NCBI GenBank assembly: GCA_964354365.1
Contig: CAYGZM010000099.1
Span: forward strand, 1-14,152
Length of the DNA stretch: 14,152 nt
Origin: CAYGZM01 sp964354365
GTDB lineage: Bacteria; Planctomycetota; Phycisphaerae; Sedimentisphaerales; Anaerobacaceae
Reading direction: 5' to 3'
Position numbers and translations under genes: made by a program. The notes below the pieces were generated by a model, which was not told the origin of the DNA, made no database searches, and saw only the letters and a program-made list of their open reading frames with translations. Below, in pieces: positions 1 to 7,698 of this stretch; position 1 is the stretch's first letter, and each line of letters begins with the position of its first letter.

Positions 1-27
1 CTGACGATACCAGCGGTAATGAATCAT
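1..27 (-). CDS. possible start of a minus-strand gene running off the left edge
   Basis: An ATG at 27-25 opens a minus-strand frame reading MIHYRWYRQ to the window edge. An AAGG-like ribosome binding site lies about 9 bases upstream. The same frame stays open back into the end of the peptidyl-prolyl isomerase gene, with an alternative GTG at 51-49. Read from there it contains HEMIH, which fits the HExxH zinc-metalloprotease pattern, but in so short a piece this may be chance. No family can be assigned. Its placement right after the isomerase on the same strand would fit an operon. Confidence 0.2.
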
Positions 28-104
28 TTCATGCACCCTTGCCGAAAGCACACGGTGAATTTCCCGTTCTGATATTTGCCGAGCATCCCTGCCTTGGGAG
101 CTTT

Positions 105-1274
105 CTATTGGGGAACAGTTCCGCCGGGGATGACCGGTGGGGCGGCGGGCTTAGGCTCCTTGCCGGGCGGATACACGATTTTAGCCCCGGACCTAAGCTC
201 TTCGATGTATTTCATAGCCACCGCATTCATCTTTGTCTTGGCCAGCTCATTCATTATACTCTCTTTGACCTGGTCAAATGAGGGGGCGTCCTTGCGGTCC
301 GTGACTTTTATGATGTGGTATCCATACTCGGTTTTCACAACATCGCTGATACCGCCCACCTTCAGCGCAAAAGCGGCATTTGAAAACTCCGGAACCATAC
401 TGCCCCTGCCGGTCCTCGGGAAGAAGTCCAGATCGCCGCCGGCCGACGACGACGGGCACGCCGAGTGCTCTTTGGCCAAAGCGGCAAAATCGGCGCCTCC
501 TTTGACTTGCTTGAGCAAATCTTCGGCTTTAGCCTTGGCCAGAGCCTCCGCCTGGTTCGGGTCGGAGTTGGGGTCCGACAGGTCCGGCTTTATCAGGATA
601 TGACTTGCTCGGACCTCCTCCGGCCACCGACTCTTGTTCTGCTCATAAAACGTCTTGGCGTCGTCTTCGGAGACTTTCACGTCGTTCGGGAATTTCTGGA
701 TGATAAGCTTCTGTTGGCCCAGCATCGTCTGTATCTGGTTTTTCAATTCCTCATAGCTGGCGCCATAAGCCTCCATCGTCGCCTTGAGTTCTTCCAGGGT
801 CTCCGGCGGCTTCTGCAGCGACGCCATTCGCGTTATCTCGCCGGTGACCTCCTGATCGGTAATCACTATGTTGGCCTTCTTCACCTGCTCATCGAGAAGC
901 TGCATCTTGATCATTTCCTGCAGGGCCTGCTCTTTGAGCAGTTTCATCTGCTGTTCGAGAAATGCCGGCGGCAGGTTGGCTGCCTGCTTGGCGAGCCTGT
1001 CAAGATGCGGCTTGAGCAGCTCATCCAATTGCTTCTGGGTAATATCAACGCCGTTGACGGTCACCAGAACGTCGCTGCCGGACTTCGCAGTGACCGGCGC
1101 CGGCTTGACTGTGTTGACGTCGGGCTTAACGGTATCCGGCTCGACCTTAACCTGAGCCGGGCCGGGTTTCTTGACATCAGGCGTGGTCGTTTTCTTCGGC
1201 TTGCAGCTCGTTAAGCTGCAAACGGCGCAGAGCAGCGCAAGCCACGTTAACGCTCTAAGATAATAAGTTCTCAT
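105..1274 (-). CDS. lipoprotein peptidyl-prolyl cis-trans isomerase, PrsA/SurA type
   Basis: A 389-residue exported folding factor predicted to isomerise X-Pro bonds in secreted or outer-membrane proteins. The N-terminus has a hydrophobic stretch (about 7-20) ending in the lipobox LTSC, so Cys24 should be lipidated. A Lys/Pro-rich linker covers about 25-65. A SurA-N-like helical chaperone region, rich in Lys, Glu and Gln, spans about 69-200. One parvulin (PpiC) domain spans about 222-325, with the conserved RASHILIK at its start, a GGDLDFF motif near 279-285 and YGYHIIKV near 317-324. The tail is Pro-rich. The frame is open upstream to TTG 1319, but ATG 1274 is preferred because AAAGGA lies about 8 bases before it and a clean lipoprotein signal follows. 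The window does not show whether it serves the neighbouring sugar genes. Confidence 0.9.
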   Translation of the reverse strand: MRTYYLRALTWLALLCAVCSLTSCKPKKTTTPDVKKPGPAQVKVEPDTVKPDVNTVKPAPVTAKSGSDVLVTVNGVDITQKQLDELLKPHLDRLAKQAANLPPAFLEQQMKLLKEQALQEMIKMQLLDEQVKKANIVITDQEVTGEITRMASLQKPPETLEELKATMEAYGASYEELKNQIQTMLGQQKLIIQKFPNDVKVSEDDAKTFYEQNKSRWPEEVRASHILIKPDLSDPNSDPNQAEALAKAKAEDLLKQVKGGADFAALAKEHSACPSSSAGGDLDFFPRTGRGSMVPEFSNAAFALKVGGISDVVKTEYGYHIIKVTDRKDAPSFDQVKESIMNELAKTKMNAVAMKYIEELRSGAKIVYPPGKEPKPAAPPVIPGGTVPQ

Positions 1275-1299
1275 AACTCTGTCCTTTCGCGGGCACAAT

Positions 1300-1323
1300 A
1301 AAAAAAGACCCTTCATCAAGGGT
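1300..1323 (-). terminator. intrinsic-terminator-like hairpin in the isomerase leader (candidate attenuator)
   Basis: On the minus strand ACCCTT (1323-1318), a GATG loop and AAGGGT (1313-1308) form a perfect 6-bp stem. It is followed by C and then seven T residues (1306-1300). This is the layout of a factor-independent terminator, although the stem is short. It lies between the predicted promoter and the ribosome binding site of the peptidyl-prolyl isomerase gene. In the plus direction there is no T tract after the stem, so it is oriented toward that gene. It could cause early termination, or simply be a 5'-end hairpin. Confidence 0.5.
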
Positions 1324-1334
1324 ACGCACGGTCA

Positions 1335-1363
1335 ATTATCCCGTTGCCCCAGCCGCCTGTCAA
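1335..1363 (-). promoter_or_regulatory. sigma-70-like promoter for the peptidyl-prolyl isomerase gene
   Basis: The minus strand reads TTGACA (1363-1358), a 17-base spacer, then GATAAT (1340-1335). The -35 box is a full consensus match and the -10 box matches at five of six positions. Transcription would start near 1328, a few bases before the terminator-like hairpin and about 54 bases before the chosen start codon. Confidence 0.6.
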
Positions 1364-1411
1364 GGCAATTACTGCTTTTCTCCCGCTCGGATACGATGCA
1401 AAGCTAATCCT

Positions 1412-1440
1412 TTGTAATGCCGCCTGCAAAGTGTTAGAAT
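1412..1440 (+). promoter_or_regulatory. sigma-70-like promoter for the sugar operon
   Basis: TTGTAA (1412-1417), a 17-base spacer and TAGAAT (1435-1440) match the sigma-70 pattern at four and five positions. Transcription would begin near 1447, giving a leader of about 70 bases. That leader contains a small hairpin, CGGCT-TAC-AGCCG (1455-1467). No other convincing promoter was seen within the operon, so this one may drive all five genes to 8835. Confidence 0.45.
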
Positions 1441-1503
1441 ACGGCGAAATATATCGGCTTACAGCCGCCGATTACTGATTTAGACTCAAAGCGCATTTGC
1501 AGT

Positions 1504-1514
1504 AGGAGACTCCT
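1504..1514 (+). promoter_or_regulatory. ribosome binding site inside a perfect short palindrome
   Basis: The Shine-Dalgarno AGGAG (1504-1508) is followed by A and then CTCCT (1510-1514), a perfect inverted repeat ending one base before the ATG at 1516. Spacing from AGGAG to the ATG is 7 bases, so it supports that start. A one-base loop is too tight to fold within one RNA, but the CTCCT could pair with another purine-rich stretch. Confidence 0.5.
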
Positions 1515-1515
1515 T

Positions 1516-2805
1516 ATGAGTGCGAATTCCGCCAACAAGGCAGCTTTGACCGGCAGGCAGCGCGTCCTCAAAACACTCAACTATCAGAAGGTTGACCGGG
1601 TCCCGGTCGATTTGGGCGGGACGCCGTGCAGCGGGGCGCACGTCAGCGTAATCGCCGGCTTGCGGCGGGCGCTCGGCTTGGATAAGGCCGGCGAGCCGGT
1701 CAAGCTCGTCGAGCCTTACCAGATGCTCGGCGAGGTCGCAGCCGACCTCCGCGCCGCCCTCGGTATCGACGTCGTTGCCCTGCCCTCGCCCCGCAATATG
1801 TTCGGTTTTGAAAACGCCGGCTGGAAAAAATGGCGAACATTTGACGGAACCGATTGTTTAGTGCCCGCGAAATTTAATACCAAGCCGGAGCCAAGCGGCG
1901 ATATTCTTATGTACCCCCAGGGCGATAAGTCGGCGCAGCCTTCAGCGCGGATGCCAAAGGGCGGCTACTACTTCGACTCCATCATCCGCCAAAAGCCCAT
2001 CGACGACGCTAAGCTCGACCCCGCGGACAATCTCGAAGAGTTCCAGCCCGTCAGCGAGGAAGACCTGGCGTACTACGAGCGCAAGGCAGCCGAGCTGTAC
2101 GACAATACCGACCTTGCGGTTGCAGCGGCCTTCGGCGGAACCGCCTTCGGCGATATCGCGCTCGTACCGGCGCCCTGGCTCAAAGACCCCAAGGGAATCC
2201 GCGACATCGAGGAATGGTACATAAGCACCATCGCACGCAGAGACTACATAAGGGAGGTCTTTGCACGACAGACCGAAATTGCCCTGAAAAACCTCCGGAG
2301 CATATATCAGGCGGTGGGCGACAAAGTGCAGGTGCTCCACATGGACGGGACCGACCTGGCCTCGCAGAATAGCCTCTTCTGCTCCCCGGACACATACCGC
2401 GAGCTTTACCTGCCCTTCAGCAGGAAACTCAACGACTGGATACACGCTCACACCAAGTGGAAGACGATCAAGCACTGCTGCGGGGGCTGCGAGCCGCTGA
2501 TTGAAGGTTTCATCGAAGCGGGCTTCGATATCCTCAACCCGGTTCAGACCTCGGCAAGGGGTATGGACCCCAGGCGCCTCGTTGAAGAATTCGGCGGCAG
2601 GATAGTCTTCTGGGGCGGCGGCGTCGATACCCAGCAGACCCTGCCTTTCGAAAAGCCGGACCAGGTGCGCCGACAGGTTGCGGAAAGGGTCAGGATATTC
2701 GGCCAAACCAACGGCTACGTCTTCAATACGATTCACAATATCCAATGCAATACCCCCGTCGAGAACGTCCTGGCGATGTTCCGGGCCTTGGGGCGCGATG
2801 TATAA
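1516..2805 (+). CDS. uroporphyrinogen decarboxylase-fold protein (URO-D/MtaA-type family)
   Basis: A 429-residue soluble, probably cytoplasmic protein with no signal peptide. The N-terminus RQRVLKTLNYQKVDRVPVD (about 14-32) and the C-terminal pattern from VLHMDG (273-278) to HNIQCNTPVENVLAMF (407-422) are typical of the URO-D superfamily. That superfamily includes haem-pathway decarboxylases and corrinoid-protein methyltransferases such as MtaA and MtbA. A Cys-rich stretch HCCGGC (320-325) gives an H-x-C arrangement (His320, Cys322), and Cys411 could be the third ligand of a zinc site like that of the methyltransferases. This favours methyl transfer over haem synthesis, as does the sugar-gene setting, but no corrinoid protein is encoded nearby. 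It heads the operon, and its stop codon is overlapped by the next gene's ribosome binding site. Family membership is secure; the substrate is unknown. Confidence 0.85.
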   Translation: MSANSANKAALTGRQRVLKTLNYQKVDRVPVDLGGTPCSGAHVSVIAGLRRALGLDKAGEPVKLVEPYQMLGEVAADLRAALGIDVVALPSPRNMFGFENAGWKKWRTFDGTDCLVPAKFNTKPEPSGDILMYPQGDKSAQPSARMPKGGYYFDSIIRQKPIDDAKLDPADNLEEFQPVSEEDLAYYERKAAELYDNTDLAVAAAFGGTAFGDIALVPAPWLKDPKGIRDIEEWYISTIARRDYIREVFARQTEIALKNLRSIYQAVGDKVQVLHMDGTDLASQNSLFCSPDTYRELYLPFSRKLNDWIHAHTKWKTIKHCCGGCEPLIEGFIEAGFDILNPVQTSARGMDPRRLVEEFGGRIVFWGGGVDTQQTLPFEKPDQVRRQVAERVRIFGQTNGYVFNTIHNIQCNTPVENVLAMFRALGRDV

Positions 2806-2816
2806 GGAGTGCGACA

Positions 2817-4973
2817 ATGAGACATGGGAGAAATTCGGTTTGGTTTGTTGTGGTGTTGGCCCTGGGGGCGCTGGCCGGTTGCAGTATGTTCACCATCGGT
2901 GCGGCGGACGACAACGCCGGTGCCAGAAAAATCATCAATCTGGACGGCGCGTGGGAGGTTGCGGAAGGCTCGATGGATTCGCCGCCGGCCGCCTTCGCCC
3001 ACAAAGTCCCTGTTCCGGGGCTTGTGGATATGGCTGAGCCTGCCTTTGCCGAGGTCGGGAAAAAGAGCGACAAGCGCCAGGCCTTCTGGTATCGGCGGAC
3101 ATTCACCGTCAAGGCGGAGATCCCGGAGGTCGCCATCCTGAAAATCCATAAGGCAAGGTACGGGACGAAGGTATTCCTTAACGGCCAGGTGGTCGGCGAG
3201 CACCTGCCCTGCTTCACCCCCGCCTTGATGGACGTCAAGAAATTCCTCAAGGGGGACGGGGGCGAGAATGAGCTTGTCATACGGCTCGGCGCGGACCGTG
3301 AATCCCTCCCGCAGGACCAGCCCACCGGCTGGGATTTCGAGAAATACAAATACATTCCCGGAATCTATGACTCGGTCGAGCTGATTCTCAGCGGCGCACC
3401 CCACATCGCCAACGTCCAGACCGTCCCCCAGATTGAGAAGAGCAAGGTCCGCGTGGTGGTGGAAATGGACAACACGGCCGGCGCGGACAAGATCGAAGTA
3501 CGCTACAAGCTGTCCGGGGCGCGGACGCCGAAACCGGTCCGTTCGGGTGTTGCCCAAGCGACCGGCTGTTCGGGCGACGAGAAAGTAACCGTCGATTTTG
3601 AAGTCCCCGTTCCCGATTGCCGTTTGTGGACGCCCGAAGACCCCTTCCTCTATGAGCTGGAGCTCAGGACAGCGGGCGACTGCAAGCTCGTCCGATTCGG
3701 TATGCGCTCGTTCCGGTTCGACCCCGAAACAAAGCGGGCGATGCTCAACGGCAAGCCATACTTTATGCGCGGGACCAACGTCTGCATATACCGGTTCTTC
3801 GAGGACGACGCCCGCGGCGACAAGCCCTGGCGCAAAGAGTGGGTGCGCCGGCTGCACCGGAAGTTAAAAAGTATGCACTGGAACTCCATCCGCTACTGCA
3901 TAGGCTTTCCGCCGGAGCTTTGGTACGAGATCGCCGACGAGGAGGGCTTTCTGATTCAGGATGAATTCCCCATCTGGCTGCTGGGCAAGGCCCCGGAAAA
4001 CCCCACGGCCGAAAAGATTATCCCCGAATACATCGAGTGGATGCGCGAACGATGGAATCACCCCTGCGTGGTCTTATGGGACGGGCAGAATGAAAGCGTC
4101 ACCCCCGAAACCGGCAAGGCCATCCGTGCGGTTCGGCGCCTGGATTTGTCCGGCAGGCCGTGGGACAACGGCTGGGCCGAGCCGCAAAGCCCCACCGACT
4201 GCGTGGAGGCCCACCCGTATCTGTTCATCAGGGCCTGGCAGGACCAACAGCCATTCCGCTTCAGGGACATCGCAAATACCTCGCCCGTGTCGAACCTCCG
4301 CGCCGAGCAGAAGAAACTCGATGTCCCCATCATCATCAACGAATATGCCTGGCTCTGGCTCAACCGCGATGGCAGCGTTACCTGCCTGACCGACAAAGTC
4401 TATAGCAGCCTGCTCGGACAGGGTTCGACAGCCGAGCAGCGGCGGCTGCTCTACGCAAAATATCTCGCCGGCCTGACCGAGTTCTGGCGATGTCACCGCG
4501 AATGTGCCGGCGTCCTGCACTTCTGCGGCCTCGGCTATTCGCGGCCCGGCGACAAGCCCAGGCCCGAAGGCGGGGCCACCAGCGACCACTTCGTCGATTT
4601 GGAGAAACTTGAGTTTGAACCGAACTTCGAGAACTACGTCCGCGACGCTTTTGCGCCGGTGGGACTTATGGTCGATCTCTGGGACGAAGAGATCGCGCCC
4701 GGCGCGGAACGGCAGGTCAAGGTCTTCGTAATCAACGACCTTTACCGCAACTGGAAGGGGACCGTCGATCTGCAAATTCTCCGCGGCAAACAGGTCGTCG
4801 GCAAACAGTCAAAGCCCTGCACGGTGGAAAGCCTGGGCCGGCAAATACTCACCTTTGAACAAAAGTCTCCGGCCGAGGCCGGCGATTACAGGCTTGTCGC
4901 GCAGTTGGCCGGCGATGACGGCAGGCCCGTGCGCAGCATCCGCGATTTCAAAGTCGTTGCGAGCAGCAAATAA
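2817..4973 (+). CDS. glycoside hydrolase family 2 lipoprotein
   Basis: A 718-residue exported glycosidase of the GH2 clan (beta-galactosidase/beta-mannosidase/beta-glucuronidase group). The start at ATG 2817 has AAGGAG 7 bases upstream, overlapping the preceding stop codon. The longer open frame is rejected because ATG 2817 gives a lipoprotein signal with lipobox LAGC (Cys22). Domains in order: a sugar-binding jelly-roll (about 40-195, with NLDGAWEVAEG, WYRRTF and PGIYDSVEL), an Ig-like sandwich (about 198-300), a TIM barrel (about 303-600, beginning near LNGKPYFMRGTN) and a C-terminal Ig-like domain (about 615-718). Likely catalytic residues are the acid/base Glu426 in LWDGQNES and the nucleophile Glu509 in PIIINEYAW. 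Substrate specificity cannot be read from the sequence. The 11-base gap to the URO-D-like gene implies coordinated translation. Confidence 0.9.
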   Translation: MRHGRNSVWFVVVLALGALAGCSMFTIGAADDNAGARKIINLDGAWEVAEGSMDSPPAAFAHKVPVPGLVDMAEPAFAEVGKKSDKRQAFWYRRTFTVKAEIPEVAILKIHKARYGTKVFLNGQVVGEHLPCFTPALMDVKKFLKGDGGENELVIRLGADRESLPQDQPTGWDFEKYKYIPGIYDSVELILSGAPHIANVQTVPQIEKSKVRVVVEMDNTAGADKIEVRYKLSGARTPKPVRSGVAQATGCSGDEKVTVDFEVPVPDCRLWTPEDPFLYELELRTAGDCKLVRFGMRSFRFDPETKRAMLNGKPYFMRGTNVCIYRFFEDDARGDKPWRKEWVRRLHRKLKSMHWNSIRYCIGFPPELWYEIADEEGFLIQDEFPIWLLGKAPENPTAEKIIPEYIEWMRERWNHPCVVLWDGQNESVTPETGKAIRAVRRLDLSGRPWDNGWAEPQSPTDCVEAHPYLFIRAWQDQQPFRFRDIANTSPVSNLRAEQKKLDVPIIINEYAWLWLNRDGSVTCLTDKVYSSLLGQGSTAEQRRLLYAKYLAGLTEFWRCHRECAGVLHFCGLGYSRPGDKPRPEGGATSDHFVDLEKLEFEPNFENYVRDAFAPVGLMVDLWDEEIAPGAERQVKVFVINDLYRNWKGTVDLQILRGKQVVGKQSKPCTVESLGRQILTFEQKSPAEAGDYRLVAQLAGDDGRPVRSIRDFKVVASSK

Positions 4974-5052
4974 TACGGGGGCCTGTCTGAGTGTCCGCGA
5001 AGGCAAGATATAGCTGCCTCGGCGAGACGAAAAAGCCCCGGAGGATTAGAAA

Positions 5053-6339
5053 GTGGAAACAATGACCACAAAGATAAAATCAGCAAGCTCACTCATCCTG
5101 ACCATCGCATTGTGCTTCGGTTCAAGGGCCGCTGAATCCGACAAACCAACAGCGCTTACCGCCGGCTGCTGCCTCAAGAGCATCCGTGAATTCGGCGTCC
5201 TGCCCGCTAATAGCGCAGCGGCCAACGCCGAGAACCTCCAGAAGGCGATTGACTGGGCGCACCCGCGCGGGGCGGCGCTCTTCGTCGAGCCGTCGCAGGA
5301 GCCTTACCCCGTAGCCGGCGGGATAATACTGCGGGCGAATGTCTCGCTGATTGGCGTGCACGGGCCGGTCGGTCGAGGAACGAGGCACCCCGAAAAGGTC
5401 CAGCCGGTCGGAAGCGTCTTTGCAATCGAAGATAAAGAGAAGCCCTTCATCATCGTCGAAAACGCCACGCAGATTCGCGGGATTCAGTTCTGGTATCCCA
5501 AGCAGACGACTAAGGACCCCGCCAGGATAATCGAATATCCGGCCACGATACAGGCATCGCAGACCAAAGGCGCCCAGGGAGTAACGCTCTCGTGCCTCAC
5601 TTTCTACGGCGAGTTCCTCGCGATGGACTTCAATGCCCGGCGCGGCGCGATCGTCGAGCAGATACTCTTCGAGCACTGCTACGGCTACCCGCTCAGTGGC
5701 GAGTTCATCCGAATCGACTATTGCTACGACATCCCGCGGATACTGCACTGCCACGTCAACCCTTCCAATCGCCGGTTCATCGAGGGCGGCTACAGCAGGG
5801 CCGTGATCGATTCGGTCGTCGCAAGAAAGACCTTTACCTATCGGATCGACCATACGGACAACGCCCAGCTAATGGACCTGTTCACATTTGGAGCGTACGG
5901 TGGTATCTATTTAGGGCCAGCCACGTACGGGCAGTTGACGAATTTCAACTTCGATTGTGTAACCGTGGGGATCCATAAACTCGGCGACAACACCTTCAAC
6001 CGCAACTGGCAGATTGCCCAAGGCTCGATAATCGCCAACACCGGGCCGAGCGTCGAGGAAATTCATCCCATCATCATCGAGGGCAAGGGGCACACCTCTC
6101 TGAGCAACGTCGAATCCTTCTCCGGAGGCAACGGCGCTTTGACGACGCTGAATAAGTCGCAGGATTACCTTCTGGTCCGCGGCGGCGACAAGCTCACGAT
6201 AACCCTGACCGGCTGCCGAATGAGAAACTACGCAGCCGACCAGCCGATCACCGTACTGAATCCCAACGCACTTATTCAAGCGATAGGATGTATCGATAAG
6301 GATGAGAATATATTTATATACACAGCGAACAAGCCGTGA
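5053..6339 (+). CDS. exported right-handed beta-helix protein, pectate-lyase-like
   Basis: A 428-residue protein with a Sec signal (about 1-27, cleavage near SRAA). The segment REFGVLPANSAAANAENLQK (near residue 45) resembles the start of the pectate lyase 3/rhamnogalacturonase beta-helix family. The rest is a run of short strands (VSLIGVHG, IRGIQFWYP, VTLSCLTFYG, LSNVESFSG, LTGCRMRNY) as in parallel beta-helices, with many Cys and Asn residues at turns. No specific catalytic motif was recognised, so it could be a polysaccharide lyase, a glycosidase or a binding protein. The GTG at 5053 is preferred because GGAGG (5040-5044) stands 8 bases before it; the in-frame ATG at 5062 would be 17 bases away. 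A 79-base gap separates it from the GH2 gene. Confidence 0.7.
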   Translation: METMTTKIKSASSLILTIALCFGSRAAESDKPTALTAGCCLKSIREFGVLPANSAAANAENLQKAIDWAHPRGAALFVEPSQEPYPVAGGIILRANVSLIGVHGPVGRGTRHPEKVQPVGSVFAIEDKEKPFIIVENATQIRGIQFWYPKQTTKDPARIIEYPATIQASQTKGAQGVTLSCLTFYGEFLAMDFNARRGAIVEQILFEHCYGYPLSGEFIRIDYCYDIPRILHCHVNPSNRRFIEGGYSRAVIDSVVARKTFTYRIDHTDNAQLMDLFTFGAYGGIYLGPATYGQLTNFNFDCVTVGIHKLGDNTFNRNWQIAQGSIIANTGPSVEEIHPIIIEGKGHTSLSNVESFSGGNGALTTLNKSQDYLLVRGGDKLTITLTGCRMRNYAADQPITVLNPNALIQAIGCIDKDENIFIYTANKP

Positions 6340-6377
6340 CTGAAACACAACTTTAGAAGCCGAAAGGAAAGCAGCAG

Positions 6378-7685
6378 ATGAGATATTTCCAGAGCACAGC
6401 CTGGGCGATTGCTTTTATTCTCATTTCGGCGGCGCCCGGTCTTGCCGCCGACTGGCCGCAGTGGCGGGGGCCTTTCTTCAACGGCTCGACCGACGAGAAG
6501 GACCTGCCGGCCTCGTGGAGCGCAACCGAGAACACCGCCTGGGTCAGCCCCCTTCCCGGAGAAAGCGGTGCAACAGCCATAATCTCAAACGGCAGAGTCT
6601 TTGTGACCTCGATGGTCGAAGGAACGTCCGACTTTGTGGCCCTGTGTTTTGACGAAAAGACCGGCAAGCAGTTGTGGCGAAAAGATGTCGGCTCCGATCC
6701 GCGGAGGTACCCGCGCAACAACATGTGCTCGCCTTCGCCGGTTGCGGACGGCAACAACGTTTTCTTCCTGTACGGCAGCGGAGACCTCGTCGGCTTTGAT
6801 TTCGAAGGCAGCCGGCTTTGGTCGCGGAATATCGAAAAGGAGTACGGCAATCTGGCATTGCAGTTCGGCTACAGCAGCAGCCCGCTGCTCTACGACGGCA
6901 GGCTGTACGTCATCGTTATCCGCCGCGACAGCCCTTATCGCGCACCCGCCGCGGATGGGCCGCTGGATTCGTTTATCGCGGCGCTGGACCCAAAGACCGG
7001 GCGGACCACCTGGAAGCAGCAGCGAAAAACCAACGCCTTCGACGAGGGTATGGAGACGTACAGCACGCCGATCCCGTTCGTCCGCAACGGCAAAATTGAG
7101 CTGCTGAGCACCGGCGCCGATTTTATCACCGCCCACGACCCTGCCGCGGGGGCCGAGCTGTGGCGATTCGAGTACTGGACGCGCAAGGTCAGGGATTCTC
7201 GCATAATCCCCTCGCTCGTCACGGGTGACGGCCTTATCTTCGGCACCTGGCACAAGCATAAAGGCGTCTTCGCCCTTCAACCGCCCGGCGGCGACAGCCC
7301 GGGCAAGATACTCTGGGAATTCGACGAGGCGGCGCCCGACGCCGGCACGCCGTTATTCCACCAGGGCAGGCTCTACGTCCTCGACGGCATTACGCGAGGC
7401 AAAGTTGTAACCTGTTTCGAGCCTAAAACCGGCAAGCAGCTCTGGCAGGGCAAGCTCGGCGGGCGGGGACCATGGTGGGCGTCGCTGACCGCGGGCGACG
7501 GCAAGATGTATTGCATCTGCGAGACCGGCGAGATCGTCGTGCTAAAAGCCGGCGATGAGAAATTCGAGATCCTCTTCCAGACCGAAATCGATGAAGGCCC
7601 GATACAGGCCTCAATCTCAATCGCCAATGGTCACTTATTCATCCGCACCGCCCAGAACCTCTATTGCATCGGCAAGCAAAATTGA
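6378..7685 (+). CDS. exported PQQ-like beta-propeller repeat protein
   Basis: A 435-residue protein with a Sec signal peptide ending near GLAA (residue 24) and a mature start DWPQWRGP, a hallmark of a large planctomycete family. Propeller blades are marked by repeated G-x-x-x-W motifs: TGKQLWRKD, GSRLWSR, TGRTTWKQQ, AGAELWRFE, GKILWEFD and TGKQLWQGK, consistent with about seven blades of the BamB/PQQ-dehydrogenase fold. No dehydrogenase cofactor residues were recognised, so enzyme activity is not claimed. A scaffolding or binding role outside the cytoplasm is more likely. Its ribosome binding site is the AAAGGAAA at 6363-6370. It lies 38 bases after the beta-helix gene and 13 bases before the aldose epimerase gene, in the same operon. 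Confidence 0.88.
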   Translation: MRYFQSTAWAIAFILISAAPGLAADWPQWRGPFFNGSTDEKDLPASWSATENTAWVSPLPGESGATAIISNGRVFVTSMVEGTSDFVALCFDEKTGKQLWRKDVGSDPRRYPRNNMCSPSPVADGNNVFFLYGSGDLVGFDFEGSRLWSRNIEKEYGNLALQFGYSSSPLLYDGRLYVIVIRRDSPYRAPAADGPLDSFIAALDPKTGRTTWKQQRKTNAFDEGMETYSTPIPFVRNGKIELLSTGADFITAHDPAAGAELWRFEYWTRKVRDSRIIPSLVTGDGLIFGTWHKHKGVFALQPPGGDSPGKILWEFDEAAPDAGTPLFHQGRLYVLDGITRGKVVTCFEPKTGKQLWQGKLGGRGPWWASLTAGDGKMYCICETGEIVVLKAGDEKFEILFQTEIDEGPIQASISIANGHLFIRTAQNLYCIGKQN

Positions 7686-7698
7686 AAGGACTCGCAAC

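Noticed and set aside
465..1214. 249-codon plus-strand open frame inside the peptidyl-prolyl isomerase gene
   Set aside because: Antisense to a well-supported gene, Leu/Arg-rich translation, no ribosome binding site or domain.
1275..1319. Upstream starts (TTG 1319, ATG 1316) for the peptidyl-prolyl isomerase
   Set aside because: They would put about 15 extra residues before the lipoprotein signal and lie inside the hairpin; ATG 1274 has a proper ribosome binding site.
1942..2817. Long minus-strand open frame opposite the URO-D-like gene
   Set aside because: Its translation matches no family and it lies wholly opposite a well-supported gene; GC-rich third positions commonly leave such antisense frames open.
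2733..3857. 374-codon minus-strand open frame opposite the GH2 gene
   Set aside because: It is opposite a GH2 gene with clear domains and catalytic motifs; its product is Val/Gly/Asp-rich without recognisable domains.
4074..4775. Minus-strand open frame opposite the GH2 catalytic region
   Set aside because: Shadow of the GH2 reading frame; no family resemblance.
4974..5052. CCTCGG/CCGGAGG pairing that might hide the beta-helix gene's ribosome binding site
   Set aside because: The pairing needs a bulge and is short; not distinguishable from chance by eye.
7555..7698. 48-codon upstream extension of the aldose epimerase
   Set aside because: It overlaps the end of the PQQ-like gene and precedes the signal peptide; ATG 7699 has AAAGGA at correct spacing.
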